DNA of 8,780 bases from Caldifarciminota bacterium (GTDB lineage Bacteria; WOR-3; Hydrothermia; WGAB01), in assembly GCA_015489295.1 (NCBI GenBank), contig WGAB01000267.1, positions 1-8,780 of the forward strand. Reading direction: 5' to 3'. Under the pieces are notes generated by a model that was not told the origin of the DNA, ran no database searches, and saw only the letters and a list, made by a program, of their open reading frames with translations. Each line of letters starts with the position of its first letter. The first letter of the stretch is position 1. The position numbers and the translations under genes are program-made. This document shows, one piece after another, positions 1-7,598 of this stretch.

Positions 1-24
1 CTGATACCGGAGGCGCGCAAATCC

Positions 25-53
25 TTGCAATGGCAGGGGGAATAGCGTATAAA
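25..53 (+). promoter_or_regulatory. Putative sigma70-type promoter of the nuoGIB-ABC operon
   Basis: TTGCAA at 25-30 matches the -35 consensus TTGACA at 4 of 6 positions, and TATAAA at 48-53 matches the -10 consensus TATAAT at 5 of 6. The spacer is exactly 17 bases. Transcription would begin near position 60, about 16 bases before the nuoG start. The -10 box also sits in the loop of an inverted repeat, GGGGGA (36-41) with TCCCCC (54-59). Both boxes are read by eye in a short AT-richer patch of a GC-rich genome; no experimental support is available. Confidence 0.45.
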
Positions 54-75
54 TCCCCCCAAACGAGGCAATCCC

Positions 76-2580
76 ATGCCGACCTTCAAACTCAACGGCA
101 AAGACGTTTCTTTTGAACCCGGGGAAACCATCCTCCAGGTGGCCTGGCGAAACGGGGTGCACATCCCCGTTTTTTGTTACCACCCCAACCTGCCGATCCA
201 GGCCGCCTGCCGGATGTGCCTGGTGGAAGTGGAGTTCCGGGGCCGTCGCGGCCTGCTCCCCTCCTGCGCCACCCAGGCCCAGGAGGGCATGGTGGTGGAC
301 ACCGAAACCCCCAAGGTGCAGCAGGCCCGGCGGGATCAACTCCAGTTCCTGCTGTTGAACCATCCCCTGGAATGCCCCATCTGCGACGCCGGCGGCGAGT
401 GCGACCTGCAGAACCTCACCTATCGGTTCGGGCCCACCACCTCGCCCTACGAGTTCCCCAAAGCCGAAAAGGAACGGCGGTACGCCGGCCCCTTCTTTGA
501 ACTCTACCCCAACCGCTGCATCACCTGTTACCGCTGCGTGGTGTTCTACCAGGAGATCGCCGGCGGCACCGACTGGGGCTACGAGAACCGGGGCCACGAT
601 GTGCTGGTGGGGCCGTACCGCGACGCCGTGCTGGAGAGCGAGTTCTCCGGAAACCTGATTGAGATCTGCCCGCTGGGGGCCATCACCGGGCAGGACTACC
701 GGTTCCGGGCCCGGCCCTGGGAGATGACCCGGCGGCCCGGCATCTCACCCCACGATTCCCTGGGGGCCAACCTGATGGTGTACACCCGGCCCGGTGGCCG
801 CGACGGGCGCGGGCATCCGGTTTCCGGAGGCATGCGGGGCGAAGACCACGAAATCCTCCGCTGCTATGCCCTGCCCAATCCCGACATCAACGACCCCTGG
901 ATCGACGATCGCTCGCGGTTCGTCATTGACTTTTTGAACACCCGCGACCGCGTGCTGTACCCCCGGGTGGTGGGCCTTGGCGAGGTCGCCGGCGAAGTCA
1001 CCTACCAGGAGGCCCTGCAGCATCTGGCCCGGCGGCTCCAGGAGATCCGGCAGGCCTACGGCCCCGAAAGCATCGGCCTGATCGCCGCCGGCCACGGCAC
1101 CAACGAAACCGCCGCCCTGTTGGCCTACCTGTTCCGCGAGGTGCTCGGCACGCCGCATCTGGATTCCCGGCCGGCCTGGCCCGACCGCGGGGCCGAAGAC
1201 GCCCTGTACGACCTCCTGGGGGTGTCGGCCTCCACCGGAACCCAGCGGGAGGTGGACACCGCGCCCTTTGTGTGGGCCTACGGCCTGGAGGTGAGCAACG
1301 GCTTCCCGCTGCTGGGCCTGCGGCTGATCCGCCGACGGCAGAAAAACCTGCCCTCGTGGCTGCTCACCAGCCGGCCCAACCCTTACGACAACAAGTACTT
1401 CAGCCGGGTGGAATCGGTGAACCCGGCCCAGGCCCTGGAGGTGCTCCAGGAAACGCTCCAGGCCCTGGAGAACGGCACCCCCCGGCACAACCTGGCCCGG
1501 GACCTGGCCCAGGCCCTGCGGGAACACGGCGAGCAGGCCCTCGTGATCCTGGACGACCTGCTGCCCGAAGCCGAGCAGCGCCTGGTGCTGGCGATCGTGG
1601 CCCTCACCGGGGCCCGGCTCCTGTATCTGCGCAGCGACCCCAATGGCCAGGGCTTTGTGGACGCCGGCGTGCACCCCTTCCTGGCGGCAGGCCAGGAACC
1701 CGCCCTGAAGCCCGGGCTTTCGGCCTACCAGATGATCCAGGCGGCCGCCCGGGGCGATCTGAAGGCCCTGGTGGTGTTCAACCGGGATGTGCTGCAGGAG
1801 TTCCCGAACCGTCCGTTGGTAGATCAAGCCCTCAGAAACCTGGAGTTCCTGGCGGTGCTGGACTCCTATCTCACCGACACGGCCATGCTGGCCCATGTCC
1901 TGCTGCCCCTGGCCCTGCCCTTTGAAGACGGGGGCACCTATACCACCGCCGATGGCCTGCTGCAGCACACCGAGCCCCATCTGACCCCGATCGGCGCTTC
2001 CCGACGGGCCGCCGAGGTCCTGCAGGACCTCCTGGACCTCTTCGGCGCCCGGCCCCGGGACCTGGAAACCTGGATGAAGCAGCAGGTGCCCCTGTACGCC
2101 GACCTCTATCCGCCGAAGGCCGAAACCACGGAACACCCGTATCCCACCTACATCCCCTCGCTGCACAACCTGGCCACCGAGCGCCGGTTCCCCCGCGTGG
2201 CCTATCCCCGGGTCCAACCCCGGCTCCCGAAGGTTTCGGCCACGCCGCCGGAGAAACCGGCCAACGGCTTTTACCTCGTGCCCAGCCGCCATCTGTACTG
2301 GACCCGCTACGCGCTCCGTTCCGAACTGGTGAAGCCGCTCGTGCCCACCCACCAGCTGGAACTGCCCACCGCCCTGCTCCGGGCCCTGAACCTGGAGGGT
2401 GAGAAGGTGGTGGTCCGCATCGGGCAGCAGGAGTTCGTGGCCCGCCACAACCCGCAACTGGCCGACGATGTGATCCTGGTCATCTGGCCGCCCCTGGAAA
2501 GCAAAACCTACCTCCTGGTGCAGGACGCACCGGTGGCCACCCTCCAGCCCGATGCCATTGAGGCCCGGGTGTTGAAATAG
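76..2580 (+). CDS. nuoG: NADH-quinone oxidoreductase subunit G (complex I, NuoG)
   Basis: This 834-residue protein is the large iron-sulfur subunit of the complex I peripheral arm. It passes electrons from the flavin subunit NuoF towards NuoI. The N-terminal [2Fe-2S] ferredoxin domain has C34, C45, C48 and C64 (cluster N1b). The His-Cys3 site H96, C100, C103, C109 fits N5, and C148, C151, C154, C198 fits N4. Residues from about 215 to the end form the molybdopterin-oxidoreductase-like fold typical of NuoG, ending in a MopB C-terminal-type beta domain (about 740-834). The CxxCx3C...C site of the extra N7 cluster is absent; only a lone C263 is seen there. The ATG at 76 follows GAGG (65-68) at suitable spacing, and the ferredoxin fold begins at once, which supports this start. 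It is the first gene of a tight operon. The family call is firm. Confidence 0.95.
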   Translation: MPTFKLNGKDVSFEPGETILQVAWRNGVHIPVFCYHPNLPIQAACRMCLVEVEFRGRRGLLPSCATQAQEGMVVDTETPKVQQARRDQLQFLLLNHPLECPICDAGGECDLQNLTYRFGPTTSPYEFPKAEKERRYAGPFFELYPNRCITCYRCVVFYQEIAGGTDWGYENRGHDVLVGPYRDAVLESEFSGNLIEICPLGAITGQDYRFRARPWEMTRRPGISPHDSLGANLMVYTRPGGRDGRGHPVSGGMRGEDHEILRCYALPNPDINDPWIDDRSRFVIDFLNTRDRVLYPRVVGLGEVAGEVTYQEALQHLARRLQEIRQAYGPESIGLIAAGHGTNETAALLAYLFREVLGTPHLDSRPAWPDRGAEDALYDLLGVSASTGTQREVDTAPFVWAYGLEVSNGFPLLGLRLIRRRQKNLPSWLLTSRPNPYDNKYFSRVESVNPAQALEVLQETLQALENGTPRHNLARDLAQALREHGEQALVILDDLLPEAEQRLVLAIVALTGARLLYLRSDPNGQGFVDAGVHPFLAAGQEPALKPGLSAYQMIQAAARGDLKALVVFNRDVLQEFPNRPLVDQALRNLEFLAVLDSYLTDTAMLAHVLLPLALPFEDGGTYTTADGLLQHTEPHLTPIGASRRAAEVLQDLLDLFGARPRDLETWMKQQVPLYADLYPPKAETTEHPYPTYIPSLHNLATERRFPRVAYPRVQPRLPKVSATPPEKPANGFYLVPSRHLYWTRYALRSELVKPLVPTHQLELPTALLRALNLEGEKVVVRIGQQEFVARHNPQLADDVILVIWPPLESKTYLLVQDAPVATLQPDAIEARVLK

Positions 2581-2583
2581 GAG
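2578..2583 (+). promoter_or_regulatory. Shine-Dalgarno of nuoI overlapping the nuoG stop
   Basis: TAGGAG contains the nuoG stop codon TAG (2578-2580) and a good Shine-Dalgarno core AGGAG (2579-2583), nine bases before the nuoI ATG at 2593. A ribosome ending on nuoG would cover the nuoI initiation site, which suggests translational coupling. Confidence 0.6.
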
Positions 2584-2592
2584 CCGAGAACC

Positions 2593-3150
2593 ATGGTTTT
2601 GCCCTTGCTCAAAGGCCTTTCGGTAACGCTCCGCCACTTTTTCAAAAAGCGGATCACCGTGCAGTACCCCGAGGAGCGGCGGCAGTTGCCCCCGCGGGCG
2701 CGCTGGCTCCACCAGCTTCAGCGCCACGAAGACGGCCTGGAGCGGTGCATCGCCTGCATGCTGTGCGCGGCGGCCTGCCCCACCGGGGCCATTTACATCG
2801 TGGGAGCGGAAAACACCGACCGCCATCGCGTGTCCCACGGGGAACGCCACGCCCGCGTGTGGGACCTGGACCTCGGGCGCTGCATGTTCTGCGGCATCTG
2901 CGTGGAGGCCTGCCCCGACGAGGTGATCGTGATGACCGACCAGTACGAACTGGCCGTGGACAAGCGCGAGAAACTGGTGCTCCACAAAGACCAGCTGGTG
3001 GCGCCCAAAGGCACCCCGCCCCGCTGGGCCTGGATGGGCTATTACCGCCGGGAACCGGCCGACAAGTCGCCCCTGCAGCTTCCGCTCTTCAAACACCTGG
3101 CCTACGAAAAGTACCTGAAAACCCGCGGCAGGGAGGAGAAACATGGCTGA
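2593..3150 (+). CDS. nuoI: NADH-quinone oxidoreductase subunit I (8Fe ferredoxin, NuoI)
   Basis: This 185-residue subunit carries two [4Fe-4S] clusters, N6a and N6b, which relay electrons from NuoG to cluster N2 in NuoB. The two ferredoxin motifs are complete: C52, C55, C58, C62 followed by P63, and C97, C100, C103, C107 followed by P108. The segment before them, with basic residues and TVQYPEE-like sequence, is the usual NuoI N-terminal amphipathic region that lies along the membrane subunit. Length is typical for the family. The gene starts 12 bases after nuoG and its last 8 bases overlap nuoB. In the classical order nuoH lies between nuoG and nuoI; here it is missing. The C-terminal tail after about residue 135 is rich in basic and aromatic residues, as is common in the family. 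Confidence 0.95.
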   Translation: MVLPLLKGLSVTLRHFFKKRITVQYPEERRQLPPRARWLHQLQRHEDGLERCIACMLCAAACPTGAIYIVGAENTDRHRVSHGERHARVWDLDLGRCMFCGICVEACPDEVIVMTDQYELAVDKREKLVLHKDQLVAPKGTPPRWAWMGYYRREPADKSPLQLPLFKHLAYEKYLKTRGREEKHG

Positions 3151-3646
3151 ACCGGCATACTTCAAGGGCCGCGAGAGTTCCATCCTGGAGCAGTTGAAGA
3201 ACCGGATCCTGTTGACCACCGTGGACCAGATGCTTCGGTGGGCCCGCAAGAACTCCCTGTGGCCGCTGCCCCTGGGCCTGGCCTGCTGCGCCATTGAGAT
3301 GATGGGCGCCTTCTTCGCCCGCTACGACATGGCCCGCTTCGGGGCCGAGGTGTTCCGGTTCTCGCCCCGCCAGGCCGACCTGATGATCGTGGCCGGCACG
3401 GTCACCCGCAAAATGGCTCCCATCGTCCGTCGGCTCTACGACCAGATGTCCGAGCCCAAATGGGTGATCGCCATGGGCGCCTGCGCCATGGCTGGCGGCC
3501 CCTACAACTCCTACGCCGTGCTCCAGGGTGTGGACCAGATCATTCCGGTAGACATCTATGTGCCCGGGTGCCCGCCCCGGCCGGAATCCCTGCTGTACGG
3601 CATCATCCAGCTGCAGAAAAAGATCCAGAGCGAGCGCCAGGTGTAG
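3143..3646 (+). CDS. nuoB: NADH-quinone oxidoreductase subunit B (N2 cluster, NuoB)
   Basis: This 167-residue protein is the PSST/20 kDa-type subunit that holds cluster N2, the final electron donor to quinone at the interface with NuoD. The four expected ligands are present: the tandem pair C48-C49 in [10 protein letters not shown]114 in GAC and C143 in PGCPPRPE. The core segments [15 protein letters not shown] and [11 protein letters not shown] are highly characteristic. The ATG at 3143 is preceded by GGGAGGAG (3131-3138), a strong Shine-Dalgarno, and lies inside the end of nuoI, so coupled translation is likely. NuoB is related to the small subunit of [NiFe] hydrogenases, but the tandem cysteine motif and surrounding residues are those of complex I. 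Its partners NuoC and NuoD, normally encoded just downstream, are not here; an ABC transporter follows instead. Confidence 0.95.
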   Translation: MAEPAYFKGRESSILEQLKNRILLTTVDQMLRWARKNSLWPLPLGLACCAIEMMGAFFARYDMARFGAEVFRFSPRQADLMIVAGTVTRKMAPIVRRLYDQMSEPKWVIAMGACAMAGGPYNSYAVLQGVDQIIPVDIYVPGCPPRPESLLYGIIQLQKKIQSERQV

Positions 3647-3649
3647 CCC

Positions 3650-4402
3650 ATGCCACCGGGCGTGGTGGTCCGCAACCTCCACAAGTCCTTTTACGACCGC
3701 AAACGGGGCCGGATCCACGCGGTCAACGGCATCTCCTTTGAAGCCCAACCCGGCGAGATCTTCGCCCTGCTGGGCCCCAACGGCGCCGGCAAAACCACCA
3801 CGCTCCGCATCCTGGCCACCGTGCTCCGGCCCGACCAGGGCAGTGTGGAGATCCAGGGCGTGGACGCCCTGCGGTCGCCCGAGCAGGCTCGGCGGCTCCT
3901 GGGGTATCACCCCGGGGATGCCGGGGTGTATCACCGGCTCACACCGCGGGAAATGGTCCAGATCTTCGGCCGCCTCAGGGGCCTGGACGCTCCGACGCTC
4001 CGCCGACGCACCCAGGAGGTGTTTGAGCGCCTGGGCCTTGAAGACATCGCCCACCGGCCGATGGGAAAACTCTCCACGGGTCAACGCCAGAAGGCCGCCG
4101 TGGCCCGCCTGTGGGTGATGGATCCGCCGGTGTGGATCCTGGATGAACCCGCCCTGGGCCTGGACCTGCCCACCACCCGGGTGGTGGAAGATACGCTGCT
4201 GGAAGCCCGGAACCGCGGCCGCACCGTGATCCTGTCCACCCACATCATGGAACAGGCCGAGTACCTGGCCGACCGGATCGGCGTGATCCACCACGGCAAG
4301 ATCGTGGCCCTGGACACCATGGAGAACCTGCGCCGCCGCACGGGCAAACAGCGGCTGCGCGAGGTGTTCCTGGCCCTCCTGGACCTGGAGGCGGCGGCAT
4401 GA
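3650..4402 (+). CDS. natA: ABC transporter ATP-binding protein, NatA-like
   Basis: This 250-residue protein is a single ABC ATPase domain that would power the membrane protein encoded directly downstream. The motifs are intact: Walker A GPNGAGKT (42-49), signature LSTGQ (141-145), Walker B VWILDE (161-166) with catalytic E166, D-loop near 169-172, and switch H198 in STHIM. The Q-loop region around 85-97 (LGYHPGDAGVYHRLT) lacks the usual glutamine, which is common in NatA-type ATPases with a GxxGLYxRLT-like segment. The ATG lies 3 bases after the nuoB stop with only a weak CAGG upstream, so expression probably depends on translation of nuoB. NatA/NatB of Bacillus subtilis exports Na+, but many homologues have other or unknown substrates. 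The name marks the family, not a proven role. Confidence 0.85.
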   Translation: MPPGVVVRNLHKSFYDRKRGRIHAVNGISFEAQPGEIFALLGPNGAGKTTTLRILATVLRPDQGSVEIQGVDALRSPEQARRLLGYHPGDAGVYHRLTPREMVQIFGRLRGLDAPTLRRRTQEVFERLGLEDIAHRPMGKLSTGQRQKAAVARLWVMDPPVWILDEPALGLDLPTTRVVEDTLLEARNRGRTVILSTHIMEQAEYLADRIGVIHHGKIVALDTMENLRRRTGKQRLREVFLALLDLEAAA

Positions 4403-5532
4403 GGGCCCTGCTGCTCAAGGAATACCTGGAGATCCTGCGCGACCGCCGCACCCTGTTCAACACCTTCGTGTTGCCCTTCCTCTTTTACCCGGCCTTCCTG
4501 GCCTTCATGGGCTGGGTCGCCCGGAAGGGTACCGAAACCTACGAGAAAAAGACCTACGCCGTGGGGGTGGTGAACCTGGCCGACAGCCTGGTGCTCTCGG
4601 CCCTGCGGCAGGAGAACCTGGTGCCCCGGATCCTGGACCAGGCTCCGGGCGACAGCCTGCCCCAGGCGATCAAGGCCTTTCTCGTGGCCCGGGATGATAC
4701 GGTGCTGGTGTACTACGACGGGGCCGACGAGGTGTCGCGGGCCGTGTGGCGCCGGGTGGAGCACGCCCTGGAACGGGTGCGCCATCAACGCCTGGTGTCG
4801 GTCCTGCAGGAGGTGGGCCTGGATACCAGCTGGCTCGTGCCCTTCCAGGTGAAGCCCGTGAACCTGGCCACCGAGGAGCGGATGGCCTCCTCGGCCCTGG
4901 CCCAGATCCTGGGGTACCTCATGGTGCTGTTCCTGTTCGTCGGAGGCATGAACGCAGCCTTGGACACCACAGCAGGCGAAAAGGAACGGCGCACCTTAGA
5001 GGTGCTCCTGGCCCTGGTGCCCCGGCGGCGGGATGTGGTGGTGGCCAAGGTGCTGGCGGTGTCCACCGTGTCGTTCCTGACCGCGCCGGTTATGGTGCTG
5101 GGAATGCTCCTGGGCATGGCCCAGGCCGGCGAAGCCTTTCTGATGGCCGGCAAAACCTTCGTCATCCCCTGGGGCACCATCGGGCTGATGCTCCTGTTGA
5201 GCGCGCCCTTCGCTGTGTTCGTGGCCTCGCTGGAGGTGGCTCTCGGCTCCTTCGCCCGCAGTTTCCGCGAGGCCCAAACCTATGTGGCCCCGTTGATGAT
5301 GGTGGCGGTGTTTCCCATCGTGCTGGCTTCGCTGCCCTTCTTCACCTTCTCGGGCTGGCAGGTGCTGCTGCCCGTGTACAACATCGGGGCCTGTTTCAAC
5401 GAGCTGCTCCGGGAAGGGGTGGTGTGGAGCCACTACCTGGGCACCTTCCTCAGCAACCTGGCCTATGCCGGCATCATGGCCGGCTTCACGCTGTACCTCT
5501 TCCAGCGGGAAGACATCGTGTTCCGCCAGTAG
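4399..5532 (+). CDS. natB: ABC-2 type transporter permease, NatB-like
   Basis: This 377-residue membrane protein is the likely partner of the upstream ATPase; the two genes overlap by 4 bases (ATGA). The layout is that of NatB: a cytoplasmic start with KEYLEILRDRRTLF, a first membrane segment at about 20-39, a soluble extracytoplasmic domain of about 120 residues, then five hydrophobic segments at about 168-188, 214-236, 257-283, 294-316 and 347-369. The family hallmark, AGEKERRTLE at 192-201 after the second segment, is clear, and FREAQTY and LPVYNIG fit the conserved C-terminal part. Length is close to B. subtilis NatB. The substrate is not evident from sequence; Na+ extrusion is the precedent. 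It is the last gene of the unit, with no strong terminator visible after it. Confidence 0.85.
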   Translation: MRALLLKEYLEILRDRRTLFNTFVLPFLFYPAFLAFMGWVARKGTETYEKKTYAVGVVNLADSLVLSALRQENLVPRILDQAPGDSLPQAIKAFLVARDDTVLVYYDGADEVSRAVWRRVEHALERVRHQRLVSVLQEVGLDTSWLVPFQVKPVNLATEERMASSALAQILGYLMVLFLFVGGMNAALDTTAGEKERRTLEVLLALVPRRRDVVVAKVLAVSTVSFLTAPVMVLGMLLGMAQAGEAFLMAGKTFVIPWGTIGLMLLLSAPFAVFVASLEVALGSFARSFREAQTYVAPLMMVAVFPIVLASLPFFTFSGWQVLLPVYNIGACFNELLREGVVWSHYLGTFLSNLAYAGIMAGFTLYLFQREDIVFRQ

Positions 5533-5676
5533 GCGGCAGGGCTTCCGGATTTCCCTCGGCGTGGCAATTTGTTTGCAACCTCGGCAGGGGAAGGTGGGGG
5601 TGGCATCCTGGGGAAGCGGGATTTCCGGCGAATTTGGTGGGTGAACCGGAATGACCCGGTGTTCCGTTTTCAACCA

Positions 5677-5685
5677 AAGGAGGTT
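5677..5685 (+). promoter_or_regulatory. Near-perfect Shine-Dalgarno deciding the cytochrome start
   Basis: AAAGGAGGT ends four bases before the ATG at 5690, with the GGAGG core (5679-5683) six bases upstream. It matches the 16S rRNA anti-Shine-Dalgarno over eight or more bases and is the strongest ribosome site in the window. It selects the ATG at 5690 over an in-frame ATG at 5651, which has no comparable site and would place extra residues before the signal peptide. Confidence 0.8.
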
Positions 5686-5689
5686 TTTC

Positions 5690-7579
5690 ATGTTCAAGGG
5701 CTTTCACAAACCCCTGCGGCTCGTCGTGCTCGGTGCAGCCCTGCTGCTGGCTGCGTGCTCGCCCTCCAACCTCATCAACCGGATGATGCCCAAGGAGAAC
5801 CGGCCGGGGCCCGTGCCCTTCAAGGTGGAACGCCTCACGCCGGCCCAGTTCGACAGCGTGGCCATGGAGCTTCGGCGCACCTACCCCCAGTACCGGTTTG
5901 ACCATATCCGACGGTTCAAAGAGGCCGGCATCTACGCCTACGAGGGCCCCAAGACCTGCCTGCGGTGCCACAAGACCATTACCGTGGTGGACCCCTACAC
6001 CCACAAGTCCAAAACCGTGGACCTCATGGACAACCTGCTGACCTCGGCCCATTATCGGTTCTTCACCATGAAGCACCCCGAGGTTTGGGGCTTCAACGGC
6101 AAACAGGCCGACAACTTCCCCATGGGCAAGATCGACCGGCCGTGTCCCAAACCCGGGTCCTTTGCCATCTCCTCCTGGGCCGAGATCGTGCGCACTAAGG
6201 ATGGCCGCGAGTACTCCGAAGGCTGCGGCATGTGCCACATCAGCGGCCAGTACAGTCCGCCCCTGGGCGAGATCATGCCCATGTACGCCGCCCGCCAGGA
6301 GGAACGGGACGCCATTGACTGCCTGATCTGCCACGCCGTGGCCTATGACATGAACAAACGTGTGGTGGTCCAGGACCCCAACGGCCGCACCCGATGGGAT
6401 CAGGATCGCTCTCTGCGGGCGGCCATGAGCGTGGGGGTACCCACGGCCCAGAACTGCCTGCGGTGCCACCAGCACAACTTCGGCGGTGACATCTACGTGG
6501 ACTCCCTGGATCCCTCCTACATGCAGAGCCGGCTCCAGCCCGGCTATCACCGGCCGCGGGTGTTCCATCCCGGCTCCAAACGGGGCACCCCCTACTCGCC
6601 CTCCTGGGATGTGCATGCCGCCGCTGGCCTCTCCTGCCTGGATTGCCATACCACCATGGGCCACTACATCGCCCGGGGTACCCATACCACCACCCTCATG
6701 GCCAACGACCTGCCCGGCATCGAGGTGTCCTGTGAGCAGTGCCACGGCGCCCAGCCCCACAAGGCCAACCCTGAACTGGCAGATTACCTGAACATGCACA
6801 CCGAAAAAATCGCCTGCCAAACCTGCCACATTCCTTCGCTCCACCCCGACAACGTCACCATGCGCGACTTCGCCCATCCCGAGTTCGAGGAGGAAACCGG
6901 CATCTACATTTACACCGACATCAAAAAGGAATGGGAACCGGGCAAGGGCATCGTCTACAAGTGGTGGAACGGCGACTGCACCTTCCTGGGCACCCCCATC
7001 GGCGACAATCCCAACGGCGAAGGGCTGTACGACATCTACAAGCCCAACCACGTGTGGCCGGAGTTTAAGGACTTTGACTACAAGAAGTGGCAGGAAGAGG
7101 TGCTGCGGCCCATCGCCCAGAAGAAACCCTCCAAGCTCTGGGCCATGAAACTGTACAACGGCCGCCAGCACATCGACCTGCAGAACATGGGGCCCTTCGG
7201 CGGCATGTTTGTGCCCTACAACCTGCCTACCTACTACGCCACCGGCGATCCGGATTCGGCGGCCAAGGTGGAGATGCGCAAGCCCATCATGAAGATGATG
7301 TACGGCTGGATGTTCAAGAAGTACCTCATGGACAAGTTCATGAACTTCATGGACCTCCCGGGCTGGAACACCAAGGCCTACGACGATGTGGTGCACCTGC
7401 GGAAGGTGGAGCCCCGCTGGCTGCCGAGCGATGCGTTCCTGGAGATCAGCCACGCGATCCGCAAGGAGGGCGCCCTGTCCTGCACGGATTGCCACAGCCC
7501 GAACGGTGTGCTGGACTTCAAGGCCCTGGGCTACTCCGACGAGGAGGTGGCCGAGCTGATCCAGAATCCGCTGGAATAG
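5690..7579 (+). CDS. Octahaem cytochrome c lipoprotein, octahaem tetrathionate reductase (OTR) family
   Basis: The protein has 629 residues. A lipoprotein signal with lipobox LAAC places the mature N-terminus at C23; Ser follows, which favours outer-membrane sorting in Gram-negative bacteria. Eight CxxCH motifs start at C90, C179, C211, C256, C316, C348, C376 and C598. Context agrees with the OTR family: DCLICH, NCLRCH followed by GGD, DVH before the fifth motif, CHGAQPH, IACQTCHIP, YKWWNG in the long haem-free stretch between motifs 7 and 8, and CTDCHSPNG near the end. The protein would act outside the cytoplasmic membrane as a multi-electron reductase or electron conduit. It is longer than Shewanella OTR as I recall it, mainly between haems 1 and 2. 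Tetrathionate, nitrite and hydroxylamine are substrates tested for OTR; the substrate here is unknown. No cytochrome maturation gene or quinol-oxidising partner is nearby. Confidence 0.88.
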   Translation: MFKGFHKPLRLVVLGAALLLAACSPSNLINRMMPKENRPGPVPFKVERLTPAQFDSVAMELRRTYPQYRFDHIRRFKEAGIYAYEGPKTCLRCHKTITVVDPYTHKSKTVDLMDNLLTSAHYRFFTMKHPEVWGFNGKQADNFPMGKIDRPCPKPGSFAISSWAEIVRTKDGREYSEGCGMCHISGQYSPPLGEIMPMYAARQEERDAIDCLICHAVAYDMNKRVVVQDPNGRTRWDQDRSLRAAMSVGVPTAQNCLRCHQHNFGGDIYVDSLDPSYMQSRLQPGYHRPRVFHPGSKRGTPYSPSWDVHAAAGLSCLDCHTTMGHYIARGTHTTTLMANDLPGIEVSCEQCHGAQPHKANPELADYLNMHTEKIACQTCHIPSLHPDNVTMRDFAHPEFEEETGIYIYTDIKKEWEPGKGIVYKWWNGDCTFLGTPIGDNPNGEGLYDIYKPNHVWPEFKDFDYKKWQEEVLRPIAQKKPSKLWAMKLYNGRQHIDLQNMGPFGGMFVPYNLPTYYATGDPDSAAKVEMRKPIMKMMYGWMFKKYLMDKFMNFMDLPGWNTKAYDDVVHLRKVEPRWLPSDAFLEISHAIRKEGALSCTDCHSPNGVLDFKALGYSDEEVAELIQNPLE

Positions 7580-7598
7580 CAGCTTGAGACTTTGGAGT

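Noticed and set aside
1..45. A possible 3' end of an upstream gene (14 sense codons then TAG at 43-45).
   Set aside because: Fourteen open codons are expected by chance, the peptide is not recognisable, and the stretch overlaps the -35 box of the proposed promoter.
1383..1530. Local repetition of GGCCCTGGAG/CTCCAGG in nuoG.
   Set aside because: It encodes a normal Leu/Glu/Ala-rich helix with biased codons and is not a tandem repeat.
76..2580. A formate dehydrogenase or other catalytic molybdoenzyme, suggested by the molybdopterin-type domain.
   Set aside because: The N-terminal N1b/N5/N4 ligand set and lack of a Cys/Sec molybdenum ligand motif, together with the adjacent nuoI and nuoB, fit NuoG.
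3143..3646. A [NiFe] hydrogenase small subunit instead of NuoB.
   Set aside because: The tandem cysteine LACCAIEMM and the [11 protein letters not shown] segment are complex I type, and no hydrogenase large subunit is nearby.
5651..5689. An upstream in-frame ATG at 5651 as the cytochrome start.
   Set aside because: It lacks a good ribosome site and would put 13 polar residues before the lipoprotein signal, whereas 5690 has a near-perfect Shine-Dalgarno.
5690..7579. NrfA nitrite reductase or hydroxylamine oxidoreductase (HAO).
   Set aside because: There is no CxxCK motif as in NrfA, and motif spacing and local sequence (IACQTCHIP, YKWWNG, long gap before motif 8) agree with OTR rather than HAO.
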